A stretch of DNA of 64,000 bases from Entoloma clypeatum (lineage: Eukaryota; Basidiomycota; Agaricomycetes; Agaricales; Entolomataceae), in the NCBI GenBank assembly GCA_963565915.1, contig OY751491.1, positions 4,712,001-4,776,000 on the forward strand. The letters are read 5' to 3'. Positions 42,130 through 53,579 of this stretch are shown here, piece by piece. The notes below the pieces were generated by a model. The model had not been told where the DNA came from. It did not search any database and saw nothing but the letters and a program-made list of their open reading frames with translations. Numbering within the stretch: position 1 is the stretch's first letter; each line of letters begins with the position of its first letter. The position numbers and the translations under genes are program-made.

Positions 42130-45100
42130 ATGTCTACCTCTCGTTCTGCCCTCGACACCATCACCGCCTTTGACGGCATCGACTACCAGAGCTGGGCCGA
42201 GAAAATGAAGTCTTACCTCCTCCATCAAGGAGTCTGGCGCATCGTCTCTGGCGACATCACTCGTCCCGTAATCGCCGACTTCACCACTACGGTCTCCACT
42301 CCCGGTCCCACCGCCGCTGCTCCTCCTGTGCTAGTTACCACTGTTGACCAGCCCGGCTTCCGCAAGGAAGAAAAGGCCTGGATTAGGGACGACGACACAG
42401 CCCTTGGAGCGATCCGTCTGAAAGTCTCTGAGGCGATCAGGCGACACATTAAAGACAGCACCTCGGCACTTGGCACGTGGAAAACGCTGAAGGATGCCTA
42501 CTCCAAGGTATCCCCGGCTGTCATCTTCGGCAACTTCAAGGCTGCCGCCACCTACAAGCTGTCTGGACGCGACCCCGTGCCTGAAATCGAACGCCTGGGG
42601 TCTCTTTTCGCCCGGCTCGCCAATTCGAGCTTTATCGTCCCCAATCTGATGCAGGCAATGATCCTGGCCAATGCAATTCCCGACGCCTGGTCGTCACTCT
42701 CCACCGCCCTTTTCCAGGTCTACGACGCCGACGATTTCACCTACAAAGCCGTCGCCGAAAGCATCATCTCTGAATACAGGTGCAAGTATTCGGTCGGGTC
42801 TACTCGTACGTCCAATGAGCAGGCCCGGAAAATTTCCGGGACAAAGCGCAAGGGGCAGGACCCCAAATGGGAAAAGCAGCAAAAGCCGAGTACCTCGCAG
42901 AATGACGCTGATGAACAGCCTAACTCGACTGACCCTAGTACCACTTTTGAAAAGAAGAAGGGAAAAGGACGCTGGCGCAACCAAAAGAAAAGCGCCAACA
43001 CTGCGGACAACACGTCCGACCATGTGGAAGAAATGGTTGAGTTTGTTGCTCCCGCCATCCACTTCCCTCCTCTTCCGGCACTGTCCTTCACCACCATCAC
43101 TGGCCGCGGGAAAATGACAAGTACCGCACAGCCCAATTCCGGAAAAATGCAGTTGCTCCTGCAACGCATGAACCCCCCTCCATCACAGTACACCGGGCTT
43201 CCTTCTGGAAAACCGTCCGTGTGGAAAAAGAATGATCACATCCGCAAACTCACGCGGAACATTGGTGCTCGTCCCTCTGGATCGAACCTTCGTATCCTAG
43301 ATACCATCATTCCTGACATCGACGAAAGGCCGGCTAAACAGTGTCGTGTAGCCCCATTGATAGAAGAATCGCTGAAGATGATGGACATAGACCATCAAAG
43401 CGAGTGGATGGGGCCGGAACAATTCGAAGATGGGCTGATCGAACTTGACGGTTCGTCACATCCCTCTCTCAAACTTGACCAAATGGGAAACGCTAATAAT
43501 CACGCACAGACGTTTGAATATATATTAGCTAGTACCGATGCAGATAGTATAGATCTCTTTAGTGATGATCTGTACAAAAAATATATCAAACATTTCGCGT
43601 CCTGCACACACTGCAAAGAGAGAGAACGCGCTCAGTGGATCTTAGATTCCGGCGCATCATTACACTTTACCCATGAGTTTAAAGACTTCGCGTATTACAG
43701 GCCTCTCAAGGCTAAGTGATTTGTCCAAACAGCTGCAAAGGGAAAGAAACTGGAAATTCTCGGAGTTGGGGCCGTTCCAGTACGGCATACCCTAAATGGG
43801 GTAATAAAAACCCATCTTCTCCGACCTGTATTCTACATTCCGGACATGGACACACGCCTATTGTCCCTAGGCGTCTTCCTCAATCACGGTTACAAAGTAG
43901 ACGGAATGCGTGGAGAAATCAACATCTCCAGAGGACAGAACAAAATACAGTTCTCGCCTCACATTCTCGGACAAACCATTTATTGGTTAGACACTGAAAT
44001 ATGCTATGACCAAATCCACGTGATCTCTAGCGAAATTACTGTCGAAACCTGGCACAAACGCCTTGGCCACCCAAATGACCAGGTGCTCAACAAGATTCCC
44101 ACCAGTACCAAAGGAGTACCCAAGACGTTAGTACGTGAGAAATCACAGGAAAACTGCACGGGGTGTCTAAAAGGGAAAATGCCGAATCAATCTTATCCTA
44201 ACTCGATGACAAGGGCCGTCAAACCCTTTGATTTGATCCATTCAGATTTGAAGCAGATATCCACGGCATCGTACCATAAGTACAAATACTTCCTCACGTT
44301 TTTGGACGATTTTTCATCTCATGTCTGGGTCGTCTTGCTCAGGAAAAAGTCTGGTGCCATTACGGCACTAAGACAGTTTCTTGCGATGATCCAGAACCAA
44401 TTTGCCGCTACTCCTAAAAAGTGGCGAGTTGATGGAGGTGGAGAATTTGACGAATACAAAGATGTACTTGCCGATCATGGAATTCTGATCGACGTCACGC
44501 TCCCATATCAGCACCAGCAGAATGGTAGAGCAGAAAGGATCAATCGAACACTATGGGAAAAATCTCAGGCATTGCGCTTCGATGCATGCTTACCACCCAT
44601 GTGGTGGGAATTCTGCTTGGAACACGCAGCATTTCTCTACAACAGAACCCCCATGCAGCGTCTTGAATGGAAAACCCCTTACTTCAGGGTGACCAATGAG
44701 ATCCCCGACATGTCCAGCGTCAGAGTATTTGGATGTCAGGCATATGTATATATCCCAAAGGAGAAACATAGGAACTCCCTGGGATCAAGATCCCGATTAA
44801 TGATTTATCTCAGATCGAAACCAGGGGTCAAAGGATACCGCTTCATGGATCCTGAGACCAACACGATTTTCATGGGCGGGAAAGCTATCTTTGATGAAAG
44901 CAAGTACCCTAGATGCCACATCGACCCGTTGCCAGAAAACCACCCAGAAATGGAAGACCCAGAGCCGGCTGATGAGTTTGAGGATCTCATTCCCGGCAGC
45001 AATGACGACGATAGTCACAACGAAACACCTCATGATCCAGTTCCCATTGAACAAGATCAACCTGAAAGCACGTCTCGTCGCAAAAGGCTTTTCACAGGTA

Positions 45101-46429
45101 GAAGGAATCGACTTTGATCAGATCTTCTCACCAGTCGTGAGATATGAAACCATCCGACTAATACTGGCATTGACAGCCCTTGAAGGGTGGTTCATGACAC
45201 TTTTGGATGTCTCATCAGCCTTCCTCTATGGAACGCTCCGTGAAGTCATTTACATGCGACAGCCTGAGGGCTACATAGTAAAAGGGAAAGAACACCTCGT
45301 GTACCAACTATTCAAAGCTCTATATGGACTTAAGCAGGCCGCATTAGCCTGGTGGAGGGAACTTGATTCCTCCATGAAAAAGCTCAGCTTTGTCCGGCTT
45401 CACTCCGATGCGGGAGTGTTCATTCACAAAAGTACCAACGGGGAAATTGTAATCGCCGTCATCTATGTCGACGACTCTGCTTTTCTCGGCACAAACCAGG
45501 AATATACGCTAGAGAAAAAGAAGGCCTTCATGACCACATGGGAATGTAGGGACCTAGGGCACCTTGTGCCTGATGGGGAACCGAAAGAATTTCTCTCTAT
45601 CCAAATAAGGCAACACGGGAAACGTATCTTCATCGATCAAGTACCTTACCTTGAGAAAATACTTGAACGAATGGGGATGAGCGAATCTAACGCCACCCAT
45701 ACCCCACTTCCTACGGGCTACAAACCCATGATGTCCGAAGATGAACCCAATGCAGAACTTCGATCAAAGTACCAATCCGTCATTGGATCACTTCTATATC
45801 TGATGATTGGAACAAGGCCAGATATCTGTTTTGCCGTGATTAAAATGTCGCAGTTTTCCGCAAATCCCACCAAATGCCATTTGAAAGTGGCTAGGGATAT
45901 TTGCAGGTATCTGAAGGCGACAAAAAATTATGCAATCATGTATGATGGCGACTCAGGGAAAGGAATCTATGCATTCACAGACTCTGACTGGGCGTCAGAT
46001 GAAAACACGAGGAGGTCTACCACTGGCTTCTTCATATCACTGGCGTCTGGAGCAGTGACATGGGTATCATCGGCGCAAAAGACCATCGCCCTCTCTTCCA
46101 CAGAAGCAGAGTATATGGCGTTATCAGACTGCAGTCGCGCAGCAACATGGCTGAGAAACATGCTTGCCGAACTTGGAATGCAGATCGGATCAGTACCGAT
46201 CTACGGAGATAACAACGGCTCCGTCTTTATCGCATCCAACCCTGTAACTGAGAAGCGATCCAAGCACATTGACGTGCGATTCCACTTCGTCAGAGAAAAA
46301 ATCTCCGAAGGGATAATTACGGTCGAATTCATTGAAGGAGTAAACAACCTGGCAGACCTTTTAACTAAGAATCTGGGAAAAATCCTCTTTTCCAAGTTTA
46401 TCCCGTACTTCGAATTAATAAAAAACTAG
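42130..46429 (+). pseudogene. Copia-C gag-pol
   Basis: It is closely similar to the Copia-B polyprotein over its length. Two lesions are clear. First, TGA at 43717 replaces CGA (Copia-B reads AAG CGA TTT, here AAG TGA TTT), just after the protease. Second, near 45066 a 428-bp stretch present in Copia-B (31818-32245) is missing, with the short repeat CTGAA at both edges. The deletion removes the integrase-RT linker and the start of RT and shifts the frame by 2. Downstream the RT (YVDDSAFLG) and RNase H remain open to 46429. The leader from 41986 to 42129 belongs to the same element. Confidence 0.92.
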
Positions 46430-46504
46430 GCGAAACAGAGTACCTATATATATATGTGGGAAAAAGTAAGATGTATTTAGAAGCATGTACTAAATATGGG
46501 GGGG

Positions 46505-46804
46505 TGTTGAAACTTTTCCCATCACGTAGATTAGATTACATCACGTGACCTTTTACATATCTTCATTACATACTTGTTTGGTTGGTACAAACAGTAGTAC
46601 GGTATATAAGACCAGGAAACTGTCAATATCAAAAAGTTGTCTCTTGACTCTTAACCAGCTCCATCGCTCTTACCAGCCTCAACCGCTCTCACCAGCCCTA
46701 CCCCTCCAAACCATGTAAGTGATCATAGCGGTATCGTAGAGTACTTCCACTGTAGCTATGTTGCTCAGTACACCTGTGGCTAGCGCCCAGGTGGAACTTC
46801 AACA
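46505..46804 (+). repeat. Copia-C 3' LTR
   Basis: It is 300 bp, preceded by the tract ATGGGGGGG, ends CTTCAACA and is followed by the TSD AATTT. Confidence 0.93.
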
Positions 46805-46809
46805 AATTT

Positions 46810-47409
46810 TACTTTACAAACCCTTTCTCATTATCATTTGCAGAGGCCAAAGTTTGCATTTTGTCTTGTGAAATTTTCATGATGATGTGTCACTGTAGAA
46901 ATACTGATACAACAACAGGATCTATCACCTTATAACACAATATCAAACCTTAAAAAACACAATCCATATTATTAAAAATGAGTGAACAGAATTTCATCAA
47001 CAGAGAGGAAAAAGGACAGGGCAATGCTGGGAAAAGATAAATTGAAGGGAAAACAAATATTGATGCCAGATGCATCACAGCAGCCAGTCCCATGATGAGA
47101 AGTCAATGATTACTGACTGAAGCAACAAGTGACAAGCTATTTTAAGGCCAATGACACAGGTGATAGACCTCTGGGGGGCCTCCAGTGATAACTCAGGCTT
47201 GCCAAAGGCACACAGAGGGTGTCAATTTTCGTTCAAGAGGTCACAAAAATTGGCCAAACCAAAAAGTCATGGGAAAAACTTCGGAGTAGTGTTTTTCGAC
47301 GTATTTCCTCATCCTGAGTCTGAATCTGAAGTCAGAATAAATTTTCATCGACCCGTCTGGGAGCTGTCCCCTTACAGACTAAATTGTCGTGTTTGGCTGT
47401 CCGCAACTG
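46810..47409. other. Right remainder of the TIR element
   Basis: This AT-rich sequence of about 600 bp has no transposase frame. It ends with the inverted repeat at 47384-47409. The short open frame at 47151 onwards has no recognisable domain. Confidence 0.5.
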
Positions 47410-47508
47410 TACGTCAGAATTATTTTTTCACTCCCATGTATAACGTAATCAATATCAAATTAACAACCACGGTTGCCACGAATCCCCTCATCATCACTCC
47501 CCAACGCG

Positions 47509-49413
47509 ATGGAGAGCGCGTCCACGACTCTCGAACCCCTGTTCGCCTTTCTGGCATACTCGCTCACGGTACTGGAGACTGGATTCAACAAAATACCCGG
47601 TTCAGCGGTCATTCTGCGCTATGTCAAAAGCTCGCACCAGAATGACCCAGGAAGAACGATTCTAGAACTCATTCTTGCGGTTTTTGCGATTCGGACATTA
47701 TTACAGTCGAGGACGAGGGCAGATAGGACTGAGAAGCATTTTATCCAGTTTTCTGAGCAGGTACGCTCTCAACTTCCTTGTCCCTCACGGTATGTATAAC
47801 CACAAACTCGCTTTTTTTAGGAAGTTGATGAGCTGGTAGACGAATGGACGCCGGAACCCCTCGGCGCGCCTCTCAGCCAGAAAGAACACGCAGAGCTGGC
47901 TTCGATGCCCATTGTCGCTGGTTCGAACGGCGCCAAACCCAAGTTGGTCGGCAGTGGGAAGACCGTGACGAACCTTGCAAGCCTTAATTTCACGGGCCTC
48001 GCTGGCAATGAGCACATCAAAGAACGTGCAATTGAGACACTTCGGAGGTACGGACTTGGAAGCTGTGGGCCGCCAGGGTTTTATGGTACTCTGGGTGCGT
48101 CTTGTTTCAACACTAGCTTGATCTCCTGTGGGATTGATCACGGAACAAATACAGACGTTCATATGGATCTCGAGCGTGACATTGCAGACTTTCTAGGCAC
48201 AGAAAGCGCCATTCTCTACTCACAAGGCTTCTCGACCGTAGCCTCCGTTATCCCGGCATTCTGCAAACGAGGGGACATTATCGTCGCCGACCGTGGTGTC
48301 AGCTTTTCCATCCAGAAGGGGATCCAGATCTCTCGATCTACCGTGCGGTGGTACGACCACAATGATCTCAAGAGCCTTGAACAGGTCCTGGAAGCTGTCG
48401 AGAGGGAGAGGAAGAAGAAGCGAGGACGGTTGACAAGGCGGTTCATCATTACGGAAGGTATCTTCGAGAAAGATGGCGTCATGATTGATTTACCCAAACT
48501 GGTGCGCGAAAATGGTCTCACTGGTTTACCAAGCGGCTGATAAGCGTCGCAGATCGAGCTCAAGTACCAGTACAAGTACCGCCTGATCCTTGACGAGAGT
48601 TTCTCTTTCGGTACCGTGGGTCGTACAGGACGCGGTCTAACTGAACTGTACAACGTTTCGGTATGTTTCCAACGTCCGTCCCCCTTATTCCCATTCTAAA
48701 CTCGTCACATCCAGGCCGGGAAAGTCGACATGCTCATAGGCTCCACCGCCATCGGCCTCTGCTCCTCAGGCGGTTTCTGCGCTGGCTCTCGCACGGTGGT
48801 TGACCACCAGGTACATACTCTCTTATACCTTGGGCGTTACCTAGCTCATGCGACTCGATACTAGCGCATCAACGGTCCCTCCTTCGTCTTCTCTGCATCC
48901 ATGCCCGCCCTCCTTGCCGTCAGCGCCTCAGAAGGCATCAACATCCTCCGCTCTACTCCATCCGTCCTCACCAACCTCCAGGACAACATCCGCGCCGCGC
49001 GCGCCGTCCTCGACCGCGTTGACTGCATCACCATACCCTCGCACCCCGCCTCGCCCATCATCCACATCCACATCCGCTCCTCACCCTCCGCCACACCCAA
49101 CTCGCTTCACCCCGCTAGCGCGGCCGCGTCCCCATCCAAGGCGTCCAACCCAACCTCGATCCTTCCGCGGGACGCGGCGTGGTGGGACTGGGACGTTGAG
49201 TCAGAGGAAAGGATGTTGCAGGAGGTGGTGGAGGAGGCGGGGTCGCAGGGGGTGATGATTACCAAGGCGAAGAGGCTGAGGGGCCAGGAGATGGTTGAAC
49301 CTCGACCGAGTATCCGGCTGGCGATGACGAGTGCGTTGACGAGGAAGGAGACGGAGAAGGCGGTGGGGGTCGTGAAGGCCGCGCTTGTGAAGGTCTTGGG
49401 GAGGAGGAGGTGA
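47509..49413 (+). CDS. LCB1: Serine palmitoyltransferase subunit 1 (LCB1 type, 541 aa)
   Basis: This subunit pairs with LCB2 in the ER membrane to condense serine with palmitoyl-CoA, the first step of sphingolipid synthesis. Exons are 47509-47760, 47821-48094, 48155-48501, 48553-48660, 48715-48810 and 48865-49413. They total 1626 nt in one frame, with GT-AG introns of 51-60 nt. The N-terminus has a membrane segment ([15 protein letters not shown]), then the family signature [13 protein letters not shown]. The alpha-oxoamine synthase fold follows: [68 protein letters not shown]. The pyridoxal lysine of the catalytic subunit is absent, as is usual for LCB1. The final exon is GC-rich. The start was chosen at the first ATG giving the membrane segment; the transposon nest ends about 100 bp upstream. 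Confidence 0.92.
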
Positions 49414-50290
49414 GGGGGTTGGGGGGTTGGGTGAGGGTCGTTGAGTGTTTCGCGAGATACCAACGTTTTATACAATAATTCCCCAAGCTACATAATTACT
49501 TTTCTTGGTTTGCGCTTTCATGAATAGAGAAATAATAGTCGGGGTGATAAGTATGTACTCAGAACTTATGCTCGTTGGTGCCGAAGCAGCTTATCCATGG
49601 CATGCGTAACAATCAGGGGAAGTACAAGTTAAGATTTCAGGCCTCCCATCAAACTTGCCATATCTCAATAATCACTGGGACCGTTCAGGTCGCCTGGTTT
49701 TGAATCCCAACCCATGAAGTAATTTATACGTTTCTAGTACGCAGCTGAACTTCCCCTGTGCATCCCATTATGGTGGTGATCTCGTCTAACTTAAGCACAT
49801 CATCCCAACCCCATGGAACATCTATTAGTAGGTTTGTGACTGATTGCGAATATTACGCCGCACGGCCGCGTGCCAGTGCATACTCAGATTATTAGCCAAT
49901 GGAATGACGCCATGGGGCAAACTTCGGTGTCTGTACTACTACGGCGATCTGGGGGCTCGTCAAGAAGGCCAGTCGCTCGAGGAAGAACCCCACAAACTCA
50001 TCACGGGTCCACGCGAAAGTGGGAAATCGAACTGAACGAAGGCAGATTTCGTCCTTGAACAAGTAGTACATACCGGCGACTTCGTCAACTTGAAGTTGTC
50101 GACTATAAATTCGGTAGAATCGGCGCCCACGGTTTCCCGAATGGTATGTACACCAAGGGTGGTTTTCGAACCTCCGTGAACTTCTGATGCTTCTCCATTA
50201 CGGCCCCGATGATTTGCCCCTGTCCCTGTTTTCTCTCACCTTCTGCCATGATCTGATACGGCACCCATTGTTGCCAGAGGCAGGTATAAA
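49414..50290. other. Intergenic, nothing recognised
   Basis: There is no gene or repeat that I can support. Short open frames near 49844-50058 overlap in several frames and lack family resemblance. Confidence 0.5.
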
Positions 50291-50294
50291 AGCC
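50288..50294 (+). promoter_or_regulatory. TATA box of small secreted-peptide gene 2
   Basis: GTATAAAAGCC lies about 73 nt before the ATG at 50360, a distance like those of the other copies (about 75-80 nt). Confidence 0.6.
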
Positions 50295-50359
50295 ATCTTC
50301 GCCCTTCGCCTTCAGGTTCACTGGTAGCACAACAAGCACTCGAAACAGACCCTCGCGAT

Positions 50360-50615
50360 ATGCATTTCTCCGTCACCCTCAGCTTTTCCATCGCTCTCTG
50401 CGCCATGGGTGCCGTGACATCTCCTCTCTCGTTGGAAGCGAGGATGCCCGTAAGTCATCCACCTACCACGTCTATGAATGTCAGGACGGATTGTGTACAC
50501 ATGGGGTCATCATTGCCTCCCTGTTTCCGGACACAAGCATTGGGGCTCTCCCGGGCCATAGACTCTCCAAAGATTAGAAGTGTCGCTGGATGAGAGCTCG
50601 AGGATTTTCGCTTGA
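50360..50615 (+). CDS. Small secreted-peptide family, copy 2 (47 aa)
   Basis: Exon 1 is 50360-50449: MHFSVTLSFSIALCAMGAVT, a signal peptide like copies 3 and 6, then a few charged residues. The donor GTAAGTCATCC starts at 50450 and the best acceptor is CCATAG at 50556-50561. Exon 2 (50562-50615) reads TLQRLEVSLDESSRIFA-stop. The product would be secreted, with a mature part of about 27 residues, no cysteine pair and no KEX2-type repeats. Family unknown. An intron-retained reading frame also stays open to 50593, so the splice model needs RNA support. Confidence 0.55.
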
Positions 50616-50619
50616 AGCG

Positions 50620-51500
50620 TATCATATATACGGCACCAATTTGAAATCCGACGAGTGTGTCCAAATTCGCCCCCAAACAATAAGGACCATTAAATCCACC
50701 AACATTTGGCGGTCGGAACCGAGAACCCGGAGCGTAGAGGCCACAGTTTTTGGCGGCCATCAGACGGTGGCCACGGGCAAGGGAAGTAAGAAACGTATAT
50801 CTGGACGGGGAGTGGGTTGGATGGTGGATCTCTAGCAGCGAAGGAAGGCAGGTTGGTGCAGTGAGGGAATGAATAACCGCCCGGAGGTCCCGGAGACATC
50901 GTTAGTCCGCGACGCCCTGTGCAGATGGACTGGAGTTGGCGGAAGGTCATAAATTCTGGTCGGATGGGCGACGTCAACCCTGCAAGTTTGTCACAGTTCC
51001 GGGCGGGCTTTTCTGATCAAGCATTCGGAATGGTTTTTATAGATTGTTATTGAGGAAGACAACGAAGGAGCATCTTGTAAGTATTCTGCCAGAGTTTTGG
51101 CACCGTTGTGTCGGGAAATGACTCTAGACATGTCAGCTTTAGAAAACGGGTGTGTAGCATCTGGTACATTCACTATGTGCGCGTGAAAGTGTTGTTGAAA
51201 GTTTAGAATGCTAGTTAGCTTCAAGTTTGAATCAGGGCTCCTTGCTTGAGCGTCAGCTGAGAGTGGACTCGGAAGGAGTAGCCGATATCCGATCCGATCG
51301 CCACTTTGTTCGTCACTGACGACCACCGCCGAGTCAGAAGTTGGCATCGTCCACGATGCTCGCGATGCCAGCGATTTCCGGCTATCTCGTCGATTTGTGC
51401 GAAATGCGGCAAAGATGAAACGAACAATGAAGGTACTGTAATCTTGGTTCGTTCCCCGCCCGCCCATTGAGCCTGGCCACTTGCCGCTTTTGGTTCCTTT
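50620..51500. repeat. Upstream segment of the Clp1-like gene, duplicated at 54.6-54.95 kb
   Basis: Parts of 50.93-51.5 kb (for example GATCCGATCGCCA, AACAATGAAGGTAC, CCACTTG) recur in degenerate form before the Clp1-like pseudogene at 54.96 kb. The two neighbourhoods share ancestry. No gene is supported within. Confidence 0.4.
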
Positions 51501-51520
51501 CATCTCCAAAAACGTGGAGG

Positions 51521-51528
51521 GTATAAAG
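51521..51528 (+). promoter_or_regulatory. TATA box of the Clp1-like gene
   Basis: GTATAAAG lies about 63 nt before the ATG at 51585, and a pyrimidine stretch (CTCTCTTTCACC) follows as a likely start region. Confidence 0.6.
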
Positions 51529-51584
51529 GGGACACGATATTAAAGGTTCGTGACCACTCTCTTTCACCATCTTCCACACACGAC

Positions 51585-53090
51585 ATGCCTGGACTAATCT
51601 ACTCAACACCCCAGCCTTTCGAACTTCGTCTGCTTCCTAGCGAGCCCTACACCCCATACACGGGTTCGCGTCGAGGGGAAAGGGAAATAGATCGCGGGGC
51701 CCTCCTCAACATTGCGCCGGATCGTGAGGAGCTCCTTCTCAGCCGCAAGGCCGTCGAAGAGTTGAGGCAAATCCTTAAAATACGTGTTGGGCCCACGACA
51801 GGGTGAGCTTCGTCTGTTCGTTGATCACTGTAGCCACTGACACTTTCAACCCACAGCCGTTGGCTCTACCGCATTCGTAAGCGCGCAAATCCCGCTCTCT
51901 ACCAAGCCAACACCCGGATGTCAACCGTTCTTCCTCCAAACGACGGGACCAACGATGCTACCCGCACAGCCGAGCACCACCTCCGCCGCGTTCTATCCGC
52001 ATCCGCAATCCCCCCCTTCTTCCAAATAAACCCCAGTATGGAAAAACGTCTCCACGACCTCCCCGCAGCGTCCGACTTCGACATCATCTTTGACATCCGC
52101 GGATATCCCATCGTCGTCTCCAATGAAAAGCTCATATCCCCGCGCCCCCTCGGTCCCACGCACATCCTCGTCATCCACGCAGACCCAGGCCGTCCCGTCA
52201 ATGAGGCCGTCACCACCACCAGCCGACGTCACACCCATTCTCGACCTCCCAAAGCGAAAAAGCCGCTGCCGCCTCTCCCATACTCGAATGTCCTCGAGCT
52301 CCCGATAAACGACCTTCTCTTTGTCCTCAACGTCCCCAACATCCCCGCCCCCTCTCGCGGTGCCCCAACGCTTCCACCCCGTCTCCACAAAGAGCTCCCG
52401 CGCGTCCTCCTCGGGCCCGTCCCGCACCTCGAGACCTTTCCCGAGCTCGTCGTCTACCTCCACACCCATAACCAAGCGGAGCTGTTTCGGCGGCTCGTCC
52501 CGGAGTGGATCCGAGACGCCCTCCACCCCCTGCGCGGTGACGACCCCTGCCCCACCCGGGACACGAGCTCCAACAACAGCTTCTCCTTCTCCTGGGAAGC
52601 CACTGCGAGTCCACGAAGCAGCAGCGCCAGAGTCCTCCCCCGTGTGTTTGGGATCCTCCGCCCGACCTCACCTTCGCCGAGTCTTGACAGTCTCCTCGGT
52701 TCTTCGAGTTCGACGGCTTCGTCGCGGTCCTCCGTCGAGAGCTCGGGTTCGAGCTCGGACCCCACGCTCGTGGGGGTCATGCAGGACCTCGTATCTTTAT
52801 CTCAAGACCACTCCTCTACCTCCTCTCCCTCTCCTGGGAGCGATGAGGATGAGAGGTACTATTACGATGTTGATTCTGAGGCCGCGGACGATCCACGCCG
52901 GGGTGGAGTCGACCCTTTGATGCACACCATCGTGCGGCTTAATGCGCTCCGTGATAATCTGGAATATATTGGGTATTTCAGTCCGGTCCTGTGGCATGAG
53001 GTGGAGTTTCACCGCAAATATTTGGTGAAGGCTATTTCATGGAGGGCAAGGTTGAGTGGGGGTGCCGAGCGCGTCGGGGAGGAAGATTGA
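51585..53090 (+). CDS. Clp1-like basidiomycete protein (483 aa, tentative)
   Basis: Exons are 51585-51802 and 51857-53090, with a 54-nt GT-AG intron; the joined frame is 1452 nt. The N-terminus is FELRLLPSEPYTPY, then LLNIAPDREELLLSRKAVEE. A conserved core follows: YRIRKRANPALYQANTRMST, FDIIFDIRGYPIVVSNEKLI, THILVIHADPGRP. Then come a proline-rich linker and a motif FPELVVYLHTHNQAELFRRL of the type I associate with Clp1 (clampless) proteins of basidiomycetes, which act in clamp-cell and dikaryon development. The C-terminal third has low-complexity Ser/Asp stretches, then a helical end (NALRDNLEYIGYFSPVLWHE). No catalytic motif is visible. The family assignment is from memory of general pattern and is uncertain; the gene model itself is well supported and a broken paralogue lies at 54.96 kb. 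Confidence 0.6.
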
Positions 53091-53575
53091 ATATTTCGAA
53101 TGGTGAGACGGCTACGGCTACCGTTGTATCGGTGACTGGTTGGATTCAAAAGGGAAGGATTTATTTTGAAGAAGATCAATGTAACTTATTGAGTAAGCAG
53201 ATGTAATGTGTATCCTCTATCGCGTACGACAACCAGGTGTACGCGTTATACGCCCAACATGAGTTCAAGCCCGAACCTTGAGTGCTTTCAAATGAAACAT
53301 CTAACCTCAATTCATATTCCAGCAGTCTGGTCGTGTTAAATACCACAGCTCTAGAGTAGAGAAGTGACTGGTATCGCGATAAGTAGGTGACCCCGTCCGG
53401 GTAAGCGGTTTCTGTAATTTATGTGGCTCTGAGTCTATGTAGAAGGAAGTGTCTTAGAAGGAAAAAAAGGGCGGATGCTTGTGTAGCAGCAACTTGTTTC
53501 GATCAAGGGCAAGATTTCACGCTTCTCCTTTGCACCAATGGCCTCAATATCAAACTTTCTGTCGTGAACGGTGTG
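53091..53575. other. Intergenic, nothing recognised
   Basis: This is the 3' flank of the Clp1-like gene. No further gene is recognised. Confidence 0.5.
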
Positions 53576-53579
53576 ACGT

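Larger units (their letters stand above)
19646..46804 (+). mobile_element. Copia-C: Ty1/copia element carrying nested insertions
   Basis: The LTRs are 19646-22131 (interrupted by a LINE) and 46505-46804, flanked by the TSD AATTT (19641-19645 and 46805-46809). Without the LINE, Gypsy-B and their duplicated sites it is about 5.3 kb, close to the 5.8 kb of the related intact Copia-B. The LTR copies differ at about two positions. Gag-pol carries a nonsense codon and a 428-bp deletion, so it is dead. Confidence 0.93.
19320..47409. mobile_element. Small TIR element hosting the whole nest
   Basis: A 26-nt inverted repeat beginning CAGTTGCGGACA lies at 19320-19345 and, inverted, at 47384-47409, with one mismatch. 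Both ends are flanked outward by TA. With Copia-C and its contents removed the element is about 0.93 kb. No transposase frame is visible in what remains, so it is probably non-autonomous. The TA duplication fits Tc1/mariner-like or similar cut-and-paste elements. Its right end lies 100 bp from the LCB1 start codon. Confidence 0.6.

Noticed and set aside
8938..43719. TGA read as an amino acid (altered genetic code or recoding)
   Set aside because: LCB1 and the 340-aa gene end in TGA, and Copia-B has CGA at the site corresponding to 43717, so these are ordinary nonsense mutations.
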